A stretch of DNA of 51,167 bases from a virus. Location of the stretch: the IMG/VR virus record IMGVR_UViG_3300048838_000881, positions 1 to 51,167 of that record. The stretch is one strand, 5' to 3'. A program made the position numbers and the translations under genes. This document shows positions 1-7,655 of the stretch, piece after piece; the stretch's first letter is position 1; each line of letters begins with the position of its first letter. The notes under the pieces were generated by a model. That model did not search any database and was not told where the DNA came from. It saw nothing but the letters and a program-made list of their open reading frames with translations.

Positions 1-158
1 GAAGACAACACCGAAACTTCGACAAGTTCCACGACAACATTCCTTAACAAACTAAGCTTAACGCCCACAGATCCGTTGTCTTTCGGCAACTATCTTGTGC
101 AGTTTCAATTCCTTTGGCGCACTGCTCGTGCAGATAGAAAAATTGACATTAGAATTCG
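1..158. repeat. Left copy of the 158-bp end overlap
   Basis: Bases 1-158 are the same as bases 51010-51167 except for one substitution (C at 127, A at 51136). The repeat lies inside a coding region and the frame is continuous through it, so it is best read as the overlap left when a circular or permuted genome was assembled. A functional terminal repeat would not be expected to split a gene. Confidence 0.9.
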
Positions 159-351
159 ACGTGATGGTACTGATATAGAAACCTTTAGTTTATTTACTGG
201 TACAAATACAGACTATCCTTTGTCATCAGGATTTGTAAGGCAGCCGAGCCTATCTGGTAACTATACATTTACCCTTGATTTTAAAGTGATAGGCTCTGGG
301 ACAACGGTTTATATGCGAAAGGCTCGTATGTTCATTTGGAGAATATCGTGA
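1..351 (+). CDS. Virion/tail-fibre-like protein, C-terminal part (continues from 50611)
   Basis: This is the 3' part of the gene that begins with ATG at 50611. Joined through the overlap the product is about 249 residues: 133 codons on the right end and 116 here. Base 1 is the first base of a codon and the frame stays open to the TGA at 349-351. The segment is rich in T, S, N and aromatic residues with alternating beta-strand-like stretches and no membrane segment, as in phage fibre or spike domains. I recognise no named family. The stop overlaps the GTG start of the next gene (GTGA), so the two are probably translated together. One codon differs between the two copies of the overlap: Arg (cgt) here, Ser (agt) at the right end. 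Confidence 0.75.
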   Translation, partial: EDNTETSTSSTTTFLNKLSLTPTDPLSFGNYLVQFQFLWRTARADRKIDIRIRRDGTDIETFSLFTGTNTDYPLSSGFVRQPSLSGNYTFTLDFKVIGSGTTVYMRKARMFIWRIS

Positions 352-1334
352 GCGAGTTATACACCTACGCGAAGCTTTGCAACACTAATAGACTTATTGC
401 AGAAATCCATGACTCAACGATTGTAACTGCTTTAGACTATATCAATACCTTAGATTCACCTGAGAGAACAGATATCTATTTTAAAGAAGCTTTGTCTGAG
501 CCTGATGAAACAACCTTAGATACAATCGTAGATGAACACATCAACGAACCTCTTGCTGATGATTCTGTACGATCCATGCAGATGTATTCGAAAGTAGGAA
601 GCTTGCTTATTCCTTCACCTGCCACTGACGACGGAAGAATGTTGCAGGCAACAAATCGCGTGCCGGGTGGATACTCACTGTACATCACAGGAGAAGCAGA
701 CAACATTGCTTCTGGGACTTATGGTGGCGGCACTGCACTGCAATTTGACTCGAGCAATACAACTAAAGATTTTCAGCTGCTAAATCATTTTTATGCAATC
801 GGTGCGCGAGTAAATTGGGAAGGCTGCTCGATTGCGAACTATTTCAACGCAACCCTAGTAGCCCCTGCAACAACTGGGCTTACAAATACCACGGGGGATT
901 TTAACAAATACGCAGTCACAGGGGGGAACCTCATTATCCCCGCGCCCCCTGGTGCCGGGGCCTGGTCGATGGATCTTACCGCTAAGCTAACAAACACCCA
1001 GATTCTAAAAGCTGTACCTATACCAGCCGCTGGGAATAACGGGTGGTTCGACTACAACTCAACCCTTAACGAGCTGACTGTTAATTCAGAGCAAACGGGT
1101 GGTTACAACCTCTTTGACTTTGAAATCAACCTTCATTCCTTTGGTAGAAAAATATGGGCTCAGTCGGGGGCGGGACAAAGCTCGATGGATGTAACCGATC
1201 TTGTAGGCAAGCTTCTATACAACAGCTGGAAAATAAGGCTGAGCTTTTATCTTTATAACGGCGTCCTTCAGCCAGCACAAAAAGCCAGCGTGGTATTTGT
1301 GACCTGTGCAAAAGGCAATATATCGCCAGCATGA
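348..1334 (+). CDS. Probable virion structural protein (328 aa), function unknown
   Basis: I chose the GTG at 348 because it overlaps the preceding TGA and has GGAG six bases upstream; a TTG at 336 in the same frame is less likely. The first ~100 residues are acidic and probably helical. The rest is glycine-, asparagine- and threonine-rich and looks like beta-sandwich virion protein. There is no signal peptide and no transmembrane segment. It follows directly after the fibre-like gene and precedes the hydrolase and lysis genes, the usual place for receptor-binding or adsorption accessory proteins. The DNA is more AT-rich than the tail genes around 41-44 kb, as in the end of the large fibre gene, suggesting a recently exchanged adsorption module. 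No family recognised. Confidence 0.7.
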   Translation: MSELYTYAKLCNTNRLIAEIHDSTIVTALDYINTLDSPERTDIYFKEALSEPDETTLDTIVDEHINEPLADDSVRSMQMYSKVGSLLIPSPATDDGRMLQATNRVPGGYSLYITGEADNIASGTYGGGTALQFDSSNTTKDFQLLNHFYAIGARVNWEGCSIANYFNATLVAPATTGLTNTTGDFNKYAVTGGNLIIPAPPGAGAWSMDLTAKLTNTQILKAVPIPAAGNNGWFDYNSTLNELTVNSEQTGGYNLFDFEINLHSFGRKIWAQSGAGQSSMDVTDLVGKLLYNSWKIRLSFYLYNGVLQPAQKASVVFVTCAKGNISPA

Positions 1335-1870
1335 AATTACTATTTGTCCGTAGTAATAAGCTTGGCAGTCGAATTATCCGCTGGGGCCTCGGCGAGCCCG
1401 TGAGCCACGTCGCCGTCGACATCCCGGCTGGCATCTATCATAGCTACGGCACAGGGATTATAAAATCATCACGCGACGCTTTTCACGCCGTCTATACCGT
1501 GCATCGAAGCCTAGAAATCTCGTTTCCCGAGACCTTGCAGCAAGCCGCCACGGAGCTTTTTGAGAGCTACGTAAGCCCGCACGACGGCTACGATTACCCG
1601 GCGCTCGCGTTTTTCGCATTCCGCGCTATGCTTAAAAAACTGCTTCGTGTACCATTTCCTAAGACTAATCGCCTCCAGGTTATTGAATCCTTCCTATGCA
1701 CCGAGATCGTTTATCTCGTGGCACAGGTGCATGCTGAACTCGTCGGCGACGCGCTTCTTTTAGAAGTGGGCGACGATCTTGCGATGCATTCGCCCTGGGA
1801 GCTTTATCAAATCCTAGAAAAAAGGCTCGGAACGCATGCAAAAAATAATATATCTATGGATAACGACTAG
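1331..1870 (+). CDS. Permuted papain-like (YiiX/NlpC-P60 superfamily) hydrolase
   Basis: A 179-residue protein with the two signatures of circularly permuted NlpC/P60 enzymes in permuted order: an N-terminal SHVAV segment giving the catalytic His (about H26) and a later FLCTEIV segment giving the nucleophile Cys (about C123, with E125 two residues on). In this superfamily the enzymes are amidases, peptidases or acyltransferases acting on peptidoglycan peptides or lipids. No signal peptide is visible, so it is either carried on the virion or released at lysis. It overlaps the preceding gene by four bases and contains the start of the next gene. Whether it opens the wall at entry or modifies the cell late is inference; the fold call rests on motif order. 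Confidence 0.65.
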   Translation: MKLLFVRSNKLGSRIIRWGLGEPVSHVAVDIPAGIYHSYGTGIIKSSRDAFHAVYTVHRSLEISFPETLQQAATELFESYVSPHDGYDYPALAFFAFRAMLKKLLRVPFPKTNRLQVIESFLCTEIVYLVAQVHAELVGDALLLEVGDDLAMHSPWELYQILEKRLGTHAKNNISMDND

Positions 1871-2726
1871 TTTTTTTCTATTTTCCTGCGGCTCCTCTAA
1901 TAAGCCCCAGCAAGGCGCCGTGCCCGAGCGCGCTGCCGAGCTAGTGGCCATGTACGAAGAGAAGCTCGCCGAGATTAAAGCCCTGCAGACCCCCGACGGC
2001 TGGGTAGGGACCGCCCACTGCGACGCAGCCCTATGGACGGGGAAGCTCGGCGCGGCGCACGGCGTCGTGATTAATTTTACGGCAGCCGAATATCCTGGCG
2101 CACCGGGTAGATTTAACCGTCGACCCGAGCCGTTCTGCGAAGAAGGGGCCGGCTCAGCGACAAGTTGGTCACGTGATATGGGCATGGGACTCCTGGCGTA
2201 TGCTTGGAAAAAGAGCGATCTTGCGCTCGCGAAACGCCACGCCGATTACGGCAAGAAAAACTATTGGAAGATGGGCGAACCCCTTTCCGACGGGCGCGTG
2301 CTCTATACGCCCGCCGTGATCGGCATGCTTTACCAGGTGATTCACGCGCTCGGCGGCGAAGATAACGTTGCTCGCTCGTGGCCCGGCGTCTATGCGCCAG
2401 GGCTTAAAGATTATGAAGCGCACCTGCAGATGCTCGGCATCTGGCTGCGCGGCGATATTGCTGAAGTCGAGCGCTCGCGCCTCACGCTCGACGTGAGCGA
2501 CGCGATGCTTGATCGCATCAAAGAGCACGCCGCACGCGAGCCGCGCTGCCCGTTCTATCAGTATCTAAACGGCACGTATGCAGGCGACCTCGGCCCCACG
2601 GTCGAGCTTCTTCTAAGCTACGATTATGTATGCGAATATTTTAGAACGGACGAGCACGACGCCGTCGCGTCGGAGTGGATTTTCGCCGCTTCTCTTACGC
2701 TTGAAAGGCTAGGCGCATGGCAATAG
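1836..2726 (+). CDS. Lipoprotein resembling six-hairpin (alpha/alpha toroid) glycosidases
   Basis: The N-terminus is a lipoprotein signal: a hydrophobic stretch ending in LFSC, with Cys18 the expected lipidated residue, then a GSS linker. The 296-residue mature part is helical with repeated W, Y, H and G residues (TPDGWVGTAHCD near residue 50 and a SRDMGMGLLAYAW segment near residue 110), reminiscent of six-hairpin glycoside hydrolases and polysaccharide lyases. That family assignment is from memory and tentative. A lipid-anchored protein in the endolysin cluster could act at the outer membrane during lysis, in superinfection exclusion, or on surface polysaccharide. Start is ATG 1836, 35 bp inside the previous gene, which implies coupled translation. 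Confidence 0.55.
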   Translation: MQKIIYLWITTSFFLFSCGSSNKPQQGAVPERAAELVAMYEEKLAEIKALQTPDGWVGTAHCDAALWTGKLGAAHGVVINFTAAEYPGAPGRFNRRPEPFCEEGAGSATSWSRDMGMGLLAYAWKKSDLALAKRHADYGKKNYWKMGEPLSDGRVLYTPAVIGMLYQVIHALGGEDNVARSWPGVYAPGLKDYEAHLQMLGIWLRGDIAEVERSRLTLDVSDAMLDRIKEHAAREPRCPFYQYLNGTYAGDLGPTVELLLSYDYVCEYFRTDEHDAVASEWIFAASLTLERLGAWQ

Positions 2727-3103
2727 ATTCCTACAAAGATTTATTCGAGGCGATGACCGCAGCGCTTACGTTTCTCGCCGCGTTCGGCGCCTTGTGGTGG
2801 CGCATTTCAAAAAGCGCCGTTAAAACAAGCCTGGTGATGCGCGACATGGGCACGCAGCTTGAAAAGCTAACGCTTGCAAGCGCCGATCTAACGAAAAGCT
2901 TTATCACGCTCGCAACGAAGCTCGACGAGCGCGAGAAAGATATCGTAAAGCTCGAAGGCTCTATAGATACTCAGCGCAAAGATATGATTCACCTTATTTC
3001 GGCCCTTCAGCAATCAAGCGGCTCGCTAAACGCGCTTTGGCGCACGATGCAAAGCCTTTTTCCGCAAGACGTTCCGAAAAGGGCGAGCGATGAACACCGG
3101 TAG
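2717..3103 (+). CDS. Membrane-anchored coiled-coil protein, holin/lysis-accessory candidate
   Basis: A 128-residue protein with one transmembrane segment near residues 12-28 (ALTFLAAFGALWW) followed by about 70 residues of heptad-like helix (repeated L/I with K, E, D) and a short polar tail. This architecture, next to an endolysin, is seen in accessory holins of the XhlA type and in phage inner-membrane lysis proteins. It overlaps the lipoprotein gene by ten bases and its end overlaps the endolysin start by 14, so it belongs to the lysis operon. Nothing separates a holin from another membrane-tethered role. Confidence 0.5.
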   Translation: MAIDSYKDLFEAMTAALTFLAAFGALWWRISKSAVKTSLVMRDMGTQLEKLTLASADLTKSFITLATKLDEREKDIVKLEGSIDTQRKDMIHLISALQQSSGSLNALWRTMQSLFPQDVPKRASDEHR

Positions 3104-3611
3104 CACCAGCGAACCGATACGTATCAATCGAAGCTTGCATCTGCTATTCCCCCCGTTTCGTGAGATCGTCGAGCGCGGGCTTGCTATAGCACACGCCCAG
3201 GGCCTATGGGCCTACGTCTTCGAGGGCTGGCGTTCGACCGAGCGCCAGGCTTATCTTTATGCCCAGGGGCGCACGACGCCCGGCGCGAAGGTCACCTGGG
3301 TTAAGCCGGGGTTTTCACTGCATCAATACGGCCTTGCCGTCGACCTCGTCTTCGACAAGTTTCCCCTTCAAGCGGGCCTGCAATGGACCTGGGAGGGCGG
3401 CTATTCTGACGCAAACGGCGACAATTATGATAAGCTAGCTAGAATCATGAAAGCCGAGGGCCTCGAATGGCTTGGGGATAAAAATATTGAGCGCGCGCAC
3501 TTCCAGCTCACGACCGGACTCACGATTCAAGAAATCAAGACGATTGCCGATGCGAGGGGCACCCTTGGCGCGTGGGACGAAATCGAGCGACGACTTTTCA
3601 AGCGCGCATAA
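3090..3611 (+). CDS. Endolysin, M15-family (VanY/CwlK-like) peptidase
   Basis: A 173-residue zinc peptidase that should cleave the peptide part of peptidoglycan (D-Ala-D-Ala carboxypeptidase or L-Ala-D-Glu endopeptidase type). The M15 signature is clear: YVFEGWRSTERQ near residues 42-53, SLHQYGLAVD at 76-85 (zinc ligands His78 and Asp85), and an AHFQ segment with the third ligand His137. The size and single-domain form, without signal peptide or cell-wall-binding domain, fit endolysins of phages of Gram-negative bacteria, which depend on a holin for release. Neighbours on both sides are small membrane proteins. Confidence 0.85.
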   Translation: MNTGSTSEPIRINRSLHLLFPPFREIVERGLAIAHAQGLWAYVFEGWRSTERQAYLYAQGRTTPGAKVTWVKPGFSLHQYGLAVDLVFDKFPLQAGLQWTWEGGYSDANGDNYDKLARIMKAEGLEWLGDKNIERAHFQLTTGLTIQEIKTIADARGTLGAWDEIERRLFKRA

Positions 3612-3633
3612 TATGCACAAAAGAGGAATAAAA

Positions 3634-4020
3634 ATGAAAACCATAGCCCTGCTTATCATCCTAGCCCTTGCCGCTCTTTCGCCCATGCTTGCAGCTGCCG
3701 GGGGCGACGCTGCCCTTGAAGTCGTCGAAGCGCTGCCCGACGAATGCACGGGCTTCGTCTGCACGGCCATGGCGAATTTCCCAGAAATAAACGCCTGGCT
3801 CATAGCTATATTCACGTTCCTAGCGATATCGCTGCGCGCGCTTGCTGAATTCATAACGTTCGTCGGCCATCGTCTGAATAATGAAAAGACCGGGCAGCTC
3901 GGCAATAAAATTGAATCTTTCGCGCGCTGGGCTGCTCAAATCCTCGGCTGGTTCGGCGCCGGGACGCCGAAGGTCACAAAAGAAAAGCTGGGGCAAAAAG
4001 TGAATGAGCCAAAAGCTTGA
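3634..4020 (+). CDS. Small exported/membrane protein, holin candidate
   Basis: The start is ATG 3634, preceded by AAGAGGA with good spacing; an open frame extends further upstream but only overlaps the endolysin. The 128-residue product begins with a typical signal or membrane segment (ALLIILALAALSPMLAAAGG), has two cysteines near residues 29 and 34, and a second hydrophobic segment around residues 45-62 (INAWLIAIFTFLAISL). The C-terminal third is amphipathic and basic. A membrane protein directly after the endolysin is the best holin candidate in the window, though the class is not diagnostic. Its end overlaps the next gene. Confidence 0.55.
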   Translation: MKTIALLIILALAALSPMLAAAGGDAALEVVEALPDECTGFVCTAMANFPEINAWLIAIFTFLAISLRALAEFITFVGHRLNNEKTGQLGNKIESFARWAAQILGWFGAGTPKVTKEKLGQKVNEPKA

Positions 4021-4306
4021 TGAAAAAACAGACAGCGCCCTAACGAAGCTTGGGCTTCTCGCCAAGCTTCTCGGTCTTCTCGAAAGACTGCTTCCCGCCT
4101 TTCTCGTGGCGTGGAATAATGAGCTACGAAATAGAGCAAAGAAAGCTGAGTTTAAAGCTGAAAAACTAGACAGCGATCTAAAAATAACGCGCCATAAACT
4201 TTTGCTCGACTATAGAAATCATGGTATAAAAAATGAAGAAATCATTGATAATTTTCTTAAGCGCAAGTCTCGCTCTACTTCCAACGAGGACGACCCTAGC
4301 CGGTGA
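4004..4306 (+). CDS. Spanin-like inner-membrane/coiled-coil protein (i-spanin candidate)
   Basis: A 100-residue protein with a leucine-rich segment at residues 18-37 (LLAKLLGLLERLLPAFLVAW) then a charged, helical region full of K and E to the end. Short N-terminal membrane anchor plus coiled coil is the layout of Rz-type inner-membrane spanins. The last 74 bp overlap the next gene in a different frame, also a habit of Rz/Rz1 pairs. Against this, the partner has a C-terminal membrane segment and no lipobox, so the pair is not a textbook two-component spanin. Assignment is from architecture and position only. Confidence 0.45.
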   Translation: MSQKLDEKTDSALTKLGLLAKLLGLLERLLPAFLVAWNNELRNRAKKAEFKAEKLDSDLKITRHKLLLDYRNHGIKNEEIIDNFLKRKSRSTSNEDDPSR

Positions 4307-4631
4307 TATTTCACGCGGCGGGCAGGCAAATGAGCCTGGTGCCCCAGGGGGGATGGTTAAGAGCGACGACTTGCGCACGCTTTCGCCCGACGAGTGCTTT
4401 GCGCAAAAGCTCACGTGCGCATGCTATACGCCGCAAGCGACAAGTTATATAGCGCAAGAGCTTCTAGAATGCCAGATTGAGCGCTATAGCCTCGAAGAAT
4501 ACAGCAAGCTTATAGAAATAAAAGCCGCGTCGCCCTGGTACGAAGACCCCAGTTTTATTGTCGGCTCCGTAGTCGTTAGCTTTTCCGTCGGCGCGCTGCT
4601 AGGCTATCTCGTAACCAAGAGAAATCTCTAG
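4233..4631 (+). CDS. Exported cysteine-containing protein with C-terminal membrane anchor
   Basis: The 132-residue product has a cleavable-looking signal peptide (KKSLIIFLSASLALLPTRTTLA), a periplasmic middle with four cysteines (DECFAQKLTCACY near residues 54-66 and LLEC near 78), a short amphipathic helix, and a C-terminal transmembrane segment near residues 110-127. ATG 4233 lies inside the preceding gene. It closes the rightward lysis region. A periplasm-spanning protein with two membrane-associated ends could be a unimolecular spanin-like protein, but no family is recognised. Confidence 0.5.
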   Translation: MKKSLIIFLSASLALLPTRTTLAGDISRGGQANEPGAPGGMVKSDDLRTLSPDECFAQKLTCACYTPQATSYIAQELLECQIERYSLEEYSKLIEIKAASPWYEDPSFIVGSVVVSFSVGALLGYLVTKRNL

Positions 4632-4668
4632 TTCGCGACCTTCGTCGGGCATTAGTCTCCGGCGGGGG

Positions 4669-4824
4669 TTATTTTACTTTCTTAATAGTGCTGGCAAACA
4701 GAATTTCTTGGCAAGTCGGCGCGTGTTTTTTCGATTTCACGAAATCCACGGCCCAAAAGATCGGCGTTAGTGCCAGGCCCATGAGCGCAAGCACAGCGAA
4801 TTTAAATAAGCTTTCTTTTTCCAT
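4669..4824 (-). CDS. Small membrane protein (51 aa)
   Basis: On the minus strand, ATG at 4822-4824 opens a 51-codon frame ending in TAA at 4669-4671. The start has AGAGG eight bases upstream. The product has a hydrophobic segment (residues 9-25, FAVLALMGLALTPIFWA) followed by a lysine-rich tail with one cysteine. It is convergent with the lysis cassette and divergent from the gene at 4901. The clear ribosome-binding site, membrane segment and location make it a likely real gene; function unknown. Confidence 0.5.
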   Translation of the reverse strand: MEKESLFKFAVLALMGLALTPIFWAVDFVKSKKHAPTCQEILFASTIKKVK

Positions 4825-4858
4825 GACAAAACCTCTGTTTTTTGGTTAGCTATCAATA

Positions 4859-4864
4859 ATTATA
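4859..4864 (-). promoter_or_regulatory. Possible -10 element of a leftward promoter
   Basis: The AT-rich gap between two divergent genes (4825-4900) contains TATAAT on the minus strand at 4859-4864. It could drive the small membrane protein ending at 4669. No good -35 box sits at the right distance, so support is weak. Confidence 0.25.
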
Positions 4865-4900
4865 TCATCATTTACCAACACAGAAAAAGGGTTAAAACCT

Positions 4901-5107
4901 ATGCAAGAAGAAGTAAGCCAAACCACTGAAGAAAACACAGCTGTTAAGCGCGCTAATTATTATGTGGCGCAGATTGCTGAAAGCTTCCCGACGAAGCGCG
5001 ATCTATTAAACTATCTTAACGCACGCGGCGGGCTCGGTGAAGGTCAAGCTGTTATTAGGGGGCTAGAGGTAAAACCGGAAGTTCGGCAGGTTTTTGATTT
5101 CAACTAA
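4901..5107 (+). CDS. Hypothetical protein (68 aa)
   Basis: ATG 4901 is preceded by AAGGG with eight-base spacing. The product is a soluble, mostly helical 68-residue protein with an acidic N-terminus (EEVSQTTEEN) and a basic middle. No family recognised. It is the only rightward gene between two leftward ones, and its last four bases overlap the end of the convergent VRR nuclease gene. Confidence 0.6.
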   Translation: MQEEVSQTTEENTAVKRANYYVAQIAESFPTKRDLLNYLNARGGLGEGQAVIRGLEVKPEVRQVFDFN

Positions 5108-5421
5108 GCGCGATCTATTTCGACAAGCGCCGAATAAATAAAATCCCAATTACCTGGCGTTATCACGTAAGCGAGCCCGCCAGCTTTAATTATCTCTTTA
5201 AGCACGAAATCTTGCAGCGGATATTTTTCTTCGAAATTCACCCCCTGGCGATCGTCACGCTTAAGCTCCAGGGCGAAGAAATTACCGCGCAGACAGATTA
5301 TAAAATCCGGAACACCACGGCGCGCGACTTCTTGGGTTTTAAAAAACCAGCAATTCTTTAGCGCGTTTAAATCGTCGCGCACAATTTTAACTAGATCGGA
5401 TTCACGTTTCACGAGTCGCAA
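5104..5421 (-). CDS. VRR-NUC domain nuclease
   Basis: A 105-residue protein that is essentially a single VRR-NUC domain: basic N-terminus, GVPDFIICLRGNFFALELKR at residues 36-55 giving the PD-(D/E)xK core (Asp39, Glu52, Lys54), and a C-terminal segment with VITPGNWDFI. Family members are structure-specific or Holliday-junction-type nucleases, and stand-alone copies are common in phage replication modules. It overlaps the start-distal end of the polymerase gene by 20 bp, so it is the last gene of this leftward DNA-metabolism run. Confidence 0.85.
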   Translation of the reverse strand: MRLVKRESDLVKIVRDDLNALKNCWFFKTQEVARRGVPDFIICLRGNFFALELKRDDRQGVNFEEKYPLQDFVLKEIIKAGGLAYVITPGNWDFIYSALVEIDRA

Positions 5422-7222
5422 GGCTAGGGCTTCCTTTGATTTTATCCGCCCAGGATACCCAGCTATGGGAAACTTCGCAAGTAAGAGGAACGAGCGCGTC
5501 GGGAATATACGAGTTTTCCATCACGTGTTTTATATCTTCAAATAAATGAAAATCTTCCGGGTACGCGTTAAAGATAAGCTCGTCATGCACTTGCAAGATC
5601 ATTTGCGAGCGACGGCCTTTTAAAATATCCGCTACGCGCGGCATTGCGCGGCGCACGACCTGCGCGCAGCCGCCCTGAATCAAATGATTCGGCGCCGTGT
5701 ACGCAAAATCTGGGTCCGGGTAATGCGTGACGTAGCCGGCCCAATTATAAATGCGCTTCGCATCCGTCGCCACGCGGATTACGCGCCGCGAGAACTGGCG
5801 AACCGTCGGCAGCGCACTGAAATAGCGCTCCTTAAGCTTCTTCGCCTCCATGCGCGAGATCTTGAGCATGTTTGCAAGTTTATCAACCCCGCCGCCGTAA
5901 AGAAGCATAAAGTTCAATGTTTTTGAGTAGTTACGACTCACACGCATCATTTGCGCCGTTGCCTCGTGAACGTCGAGCCCCCCGTTTATAAGCTTTGCTA
6001 ACGCATGATCGCGTGCGTAATCGACCATCATGCGATACTCCATTTGCGAGTAATCAATCATCACCAAGCAGCTTTCGCTATCGAACGGCACGACGGCTCG
6101 CCGCACGGGATACGGCCCCGATTCTTCTTTGGGCAATTGCTGGAGTGGCGGGTCAGCGATCGAGAAGCGACCCGTCTCGGTGCCGGCAATACGAAAATTA
6201 GCGTGGATTCGTCCAAAGTGGTCGGAAAAATGAAGAAAATTTAGGAAATAAGAGGACGTAACTTTTGCGGCTTCTCGGTAGGCTCGAACCACGCTAGCGA
6301 GCGGGCTCGTAAAGCCTGCTAGCACATCATCGGTAAAGCTCGGATTTCCCTTAGCTGTCAACGGAAATTTTTCGTTTACCCTAGTGAACGCTTCGACGAG
6401 CACCTTTGCCGAATCGACGAATTCAAGGCCCGCGATATTATAAAAATCTCTAGCTTTCTCAGCCATTACACCCTGATAATGCTTGATCGCAGCTTGCGTG
6501 TACGGCAGATCAATTTGAACGCCCACGCGCTCCATATCGAAGCATACTCGCGTAAGTCGCATATCGTTTGCGTGCAATTCGCCGCGCCGTTTATATACAG
6601 CTGGCGTCTCGATATCAAGCTGCGCTAGCCGCGCCGTTTGCCAGCTGCCGAGCTGATGCGTCACGCGCCCGTCTTGCTCGCCGTATTCGCTAATGATATG
6701 AAACGGCACGCGATCGAAATGCTTGTTCTTCTTTTTCGCTTTTTTCCCGTGCGGTACGTGCATCGTATAAAGCTTGTGCTTATCAATATACTCGTCGACG
6801 ATCTTCGATTTCGCAAGCCCCACGCGCTTAGCGCATTGATCAAGCGTATAACTTAGATGATTGCTTTCTAGAAGCCTGGCGCACACCTCCGTATCATGCA
6901 CCGCGCCCGCGACCTCCAGGCCCTCATTTAAAAGCATGCCCATATCGAATTTAGCGTTGTGCATATACCAGAGCGATGCAGGATTTGAAAACACGGGCTC
7001 AAGGCGCGCAAGCCATTCGCGGGGCAGCACCCAGTCGTCGGCAAGGCCGTCGTAGGGCTTGAAATTTAGATAAAAACTCTCCGCCGCATCGGCAAGGATA
7101 ATTGAGAAAAGTCGATCACCCTGATATGGCCTAAGCCCCGTCGTCTCTGTATCGGCGGCATAAATGCCGGCCGGAGAGAACCGAGCGACGAGCGCTTCAA
7201 AGTTTGCGCGACGAACGATCAT
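5402..7222 (-). CDS. Family A DNA polymerase with 3'-5' exonuclease
   Basis: A 606-residue replicative polymerase of the Pol I family. The proofreading domain shows ExoI DTE (Asp24, Glu26), ExoII near residues 89-93 (NAKFD) and ExoIII YGEQD (Tyr180, Asp184). The polymerase domain shows motif A DYSQMEYR (Asp390), motif B from Arg430 to the YG at 442-443, and motif C QVHDE (His546, Asp547). There is no 5'-3' exonuclease domain, as usual for phage enzymes. All catalytic residues appear intact. The start (ATG 7220-7222) lies inside the end of the upstream gene, implying coupled translation. It should work with the primase-helicase encoded at 19.9-22.3 kb. Confidence 0.95.
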   Translation of the reverse strand: MIVRRANFEALVARFSPAGIYAADTETTGLRPYQGDRLFSIILADAAESFYLNFKPYDGLADDWVLPREWLARLEPVFSNPASLWYMHNAKFDMGMLLNEGLEVAGAVHDTEVCARLLESNHLSYTLDQCAKRVGLAKSKIVDEYIDKHKLYTMHVPHGKKAKKKNKHFDRVPFHIISEYGEQDGRVTHQLGSWQTARLAQLDIETPAVYKRRGELHANDMRLTRVCFDMERVGVQIDLPYTQAAIKHYQGVMAEKARDFYNIAGLEFVDSAKVLVEAFTRVNEKFPLTAKGNPSFTDDVLAGFTSPLASVVRAYREAAKVTSSYFLNFLHFSDHFGRIHANFRIAGTETGRFSIADPPLQQLPKEESGPYPVRRAVVPFDSESCLVMIDYSQMEYRMMVDYARDHALAKLINGGLDVHEATAQMMRVSRNYSKTLNFMLLYGGGVDKLANMLKISRMEAKKLKERYFSALPTVRQFSRRVIRVATDAKRIYNWAGYVTHYPDPDFAYTAPNHLIQGGCAQVVRRAMPRVADILKGRRSQMILQVHDELIFNAYPEDFHLFEDIKHVMENSYIPDALVPLTCEVSHSWVSWADKIKGSPSLATRET

Positions 7223-7655
7223 TCTGTAGCACTCGAATCAAGATTTCAGCGAGCAGCGCCATGCTTACGCCAGCGCGTGCAGCTAGGACCTCTAAATATG
7301 ATTTAGCAGCTACAGATATGCGACAAAAAAACGGTTTTAGCTCGTCTTCATCGCTTGGCGTGTAGCTTTTAATTGCATCCGCAAGCCATCGCGGGACGCC
7401 CTTCGAACCGTGTTCGCGTTTTATATCGAGGATAAATAAATCCATAAACTGCGAGCCGTTCGTGCCCATCGCGCGCGATACCTTGCCTATGAATTCAATC
7501 TGGCTCTCCGGAATGCGCACGAATAAGCTTACGGATTTTTCTTTAACGCTATTGCGAATGCTTTCTTGTATATTTTCTAGCCAATAATTACCGTCTTGTA
7601 TGCCGCCGCTACCGGCTGGCTTTCTAGTGCTGCTTGTCTTAGCTGTTTGACCCAT
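7197..7655 (-). CDS. Hypothetical protein (152 aa) between exonuclease and polymerase
   Basis: The frame starts with ATG 7655 and has a GGGGG stretch about nine bases upstream. It overlaps the upstream exonuclease gene by 79 bp and the polymerase by 26 bp. The first ~35 residues are polar and probably disordered. The remainder has two similar halves of helix-rich sequence (SLFVRIPESQIEFIGKVSRA and FFCRISVAAKSYLEVLAA), each resembling a ribbon-helix-helix or antitoxin-like unit. That would suit a small DNA-binding protein associated with the polymerase, but this is inference. Confidence 0.6.
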   Translation of the reverse strand: MGQTAKTSSTRKPAGSGGIQDGNYWLENIQESIRNSVKEKSVSLFVRIPESQIEFIGKVSRAMGTNGSQFMDLFILDIKREHGSKGVPRWLADAIKSYTPSDEDELKPFFCRISVAAKSYLEVLAARAGVSMALLAEILIRVLQNDRSSRKL

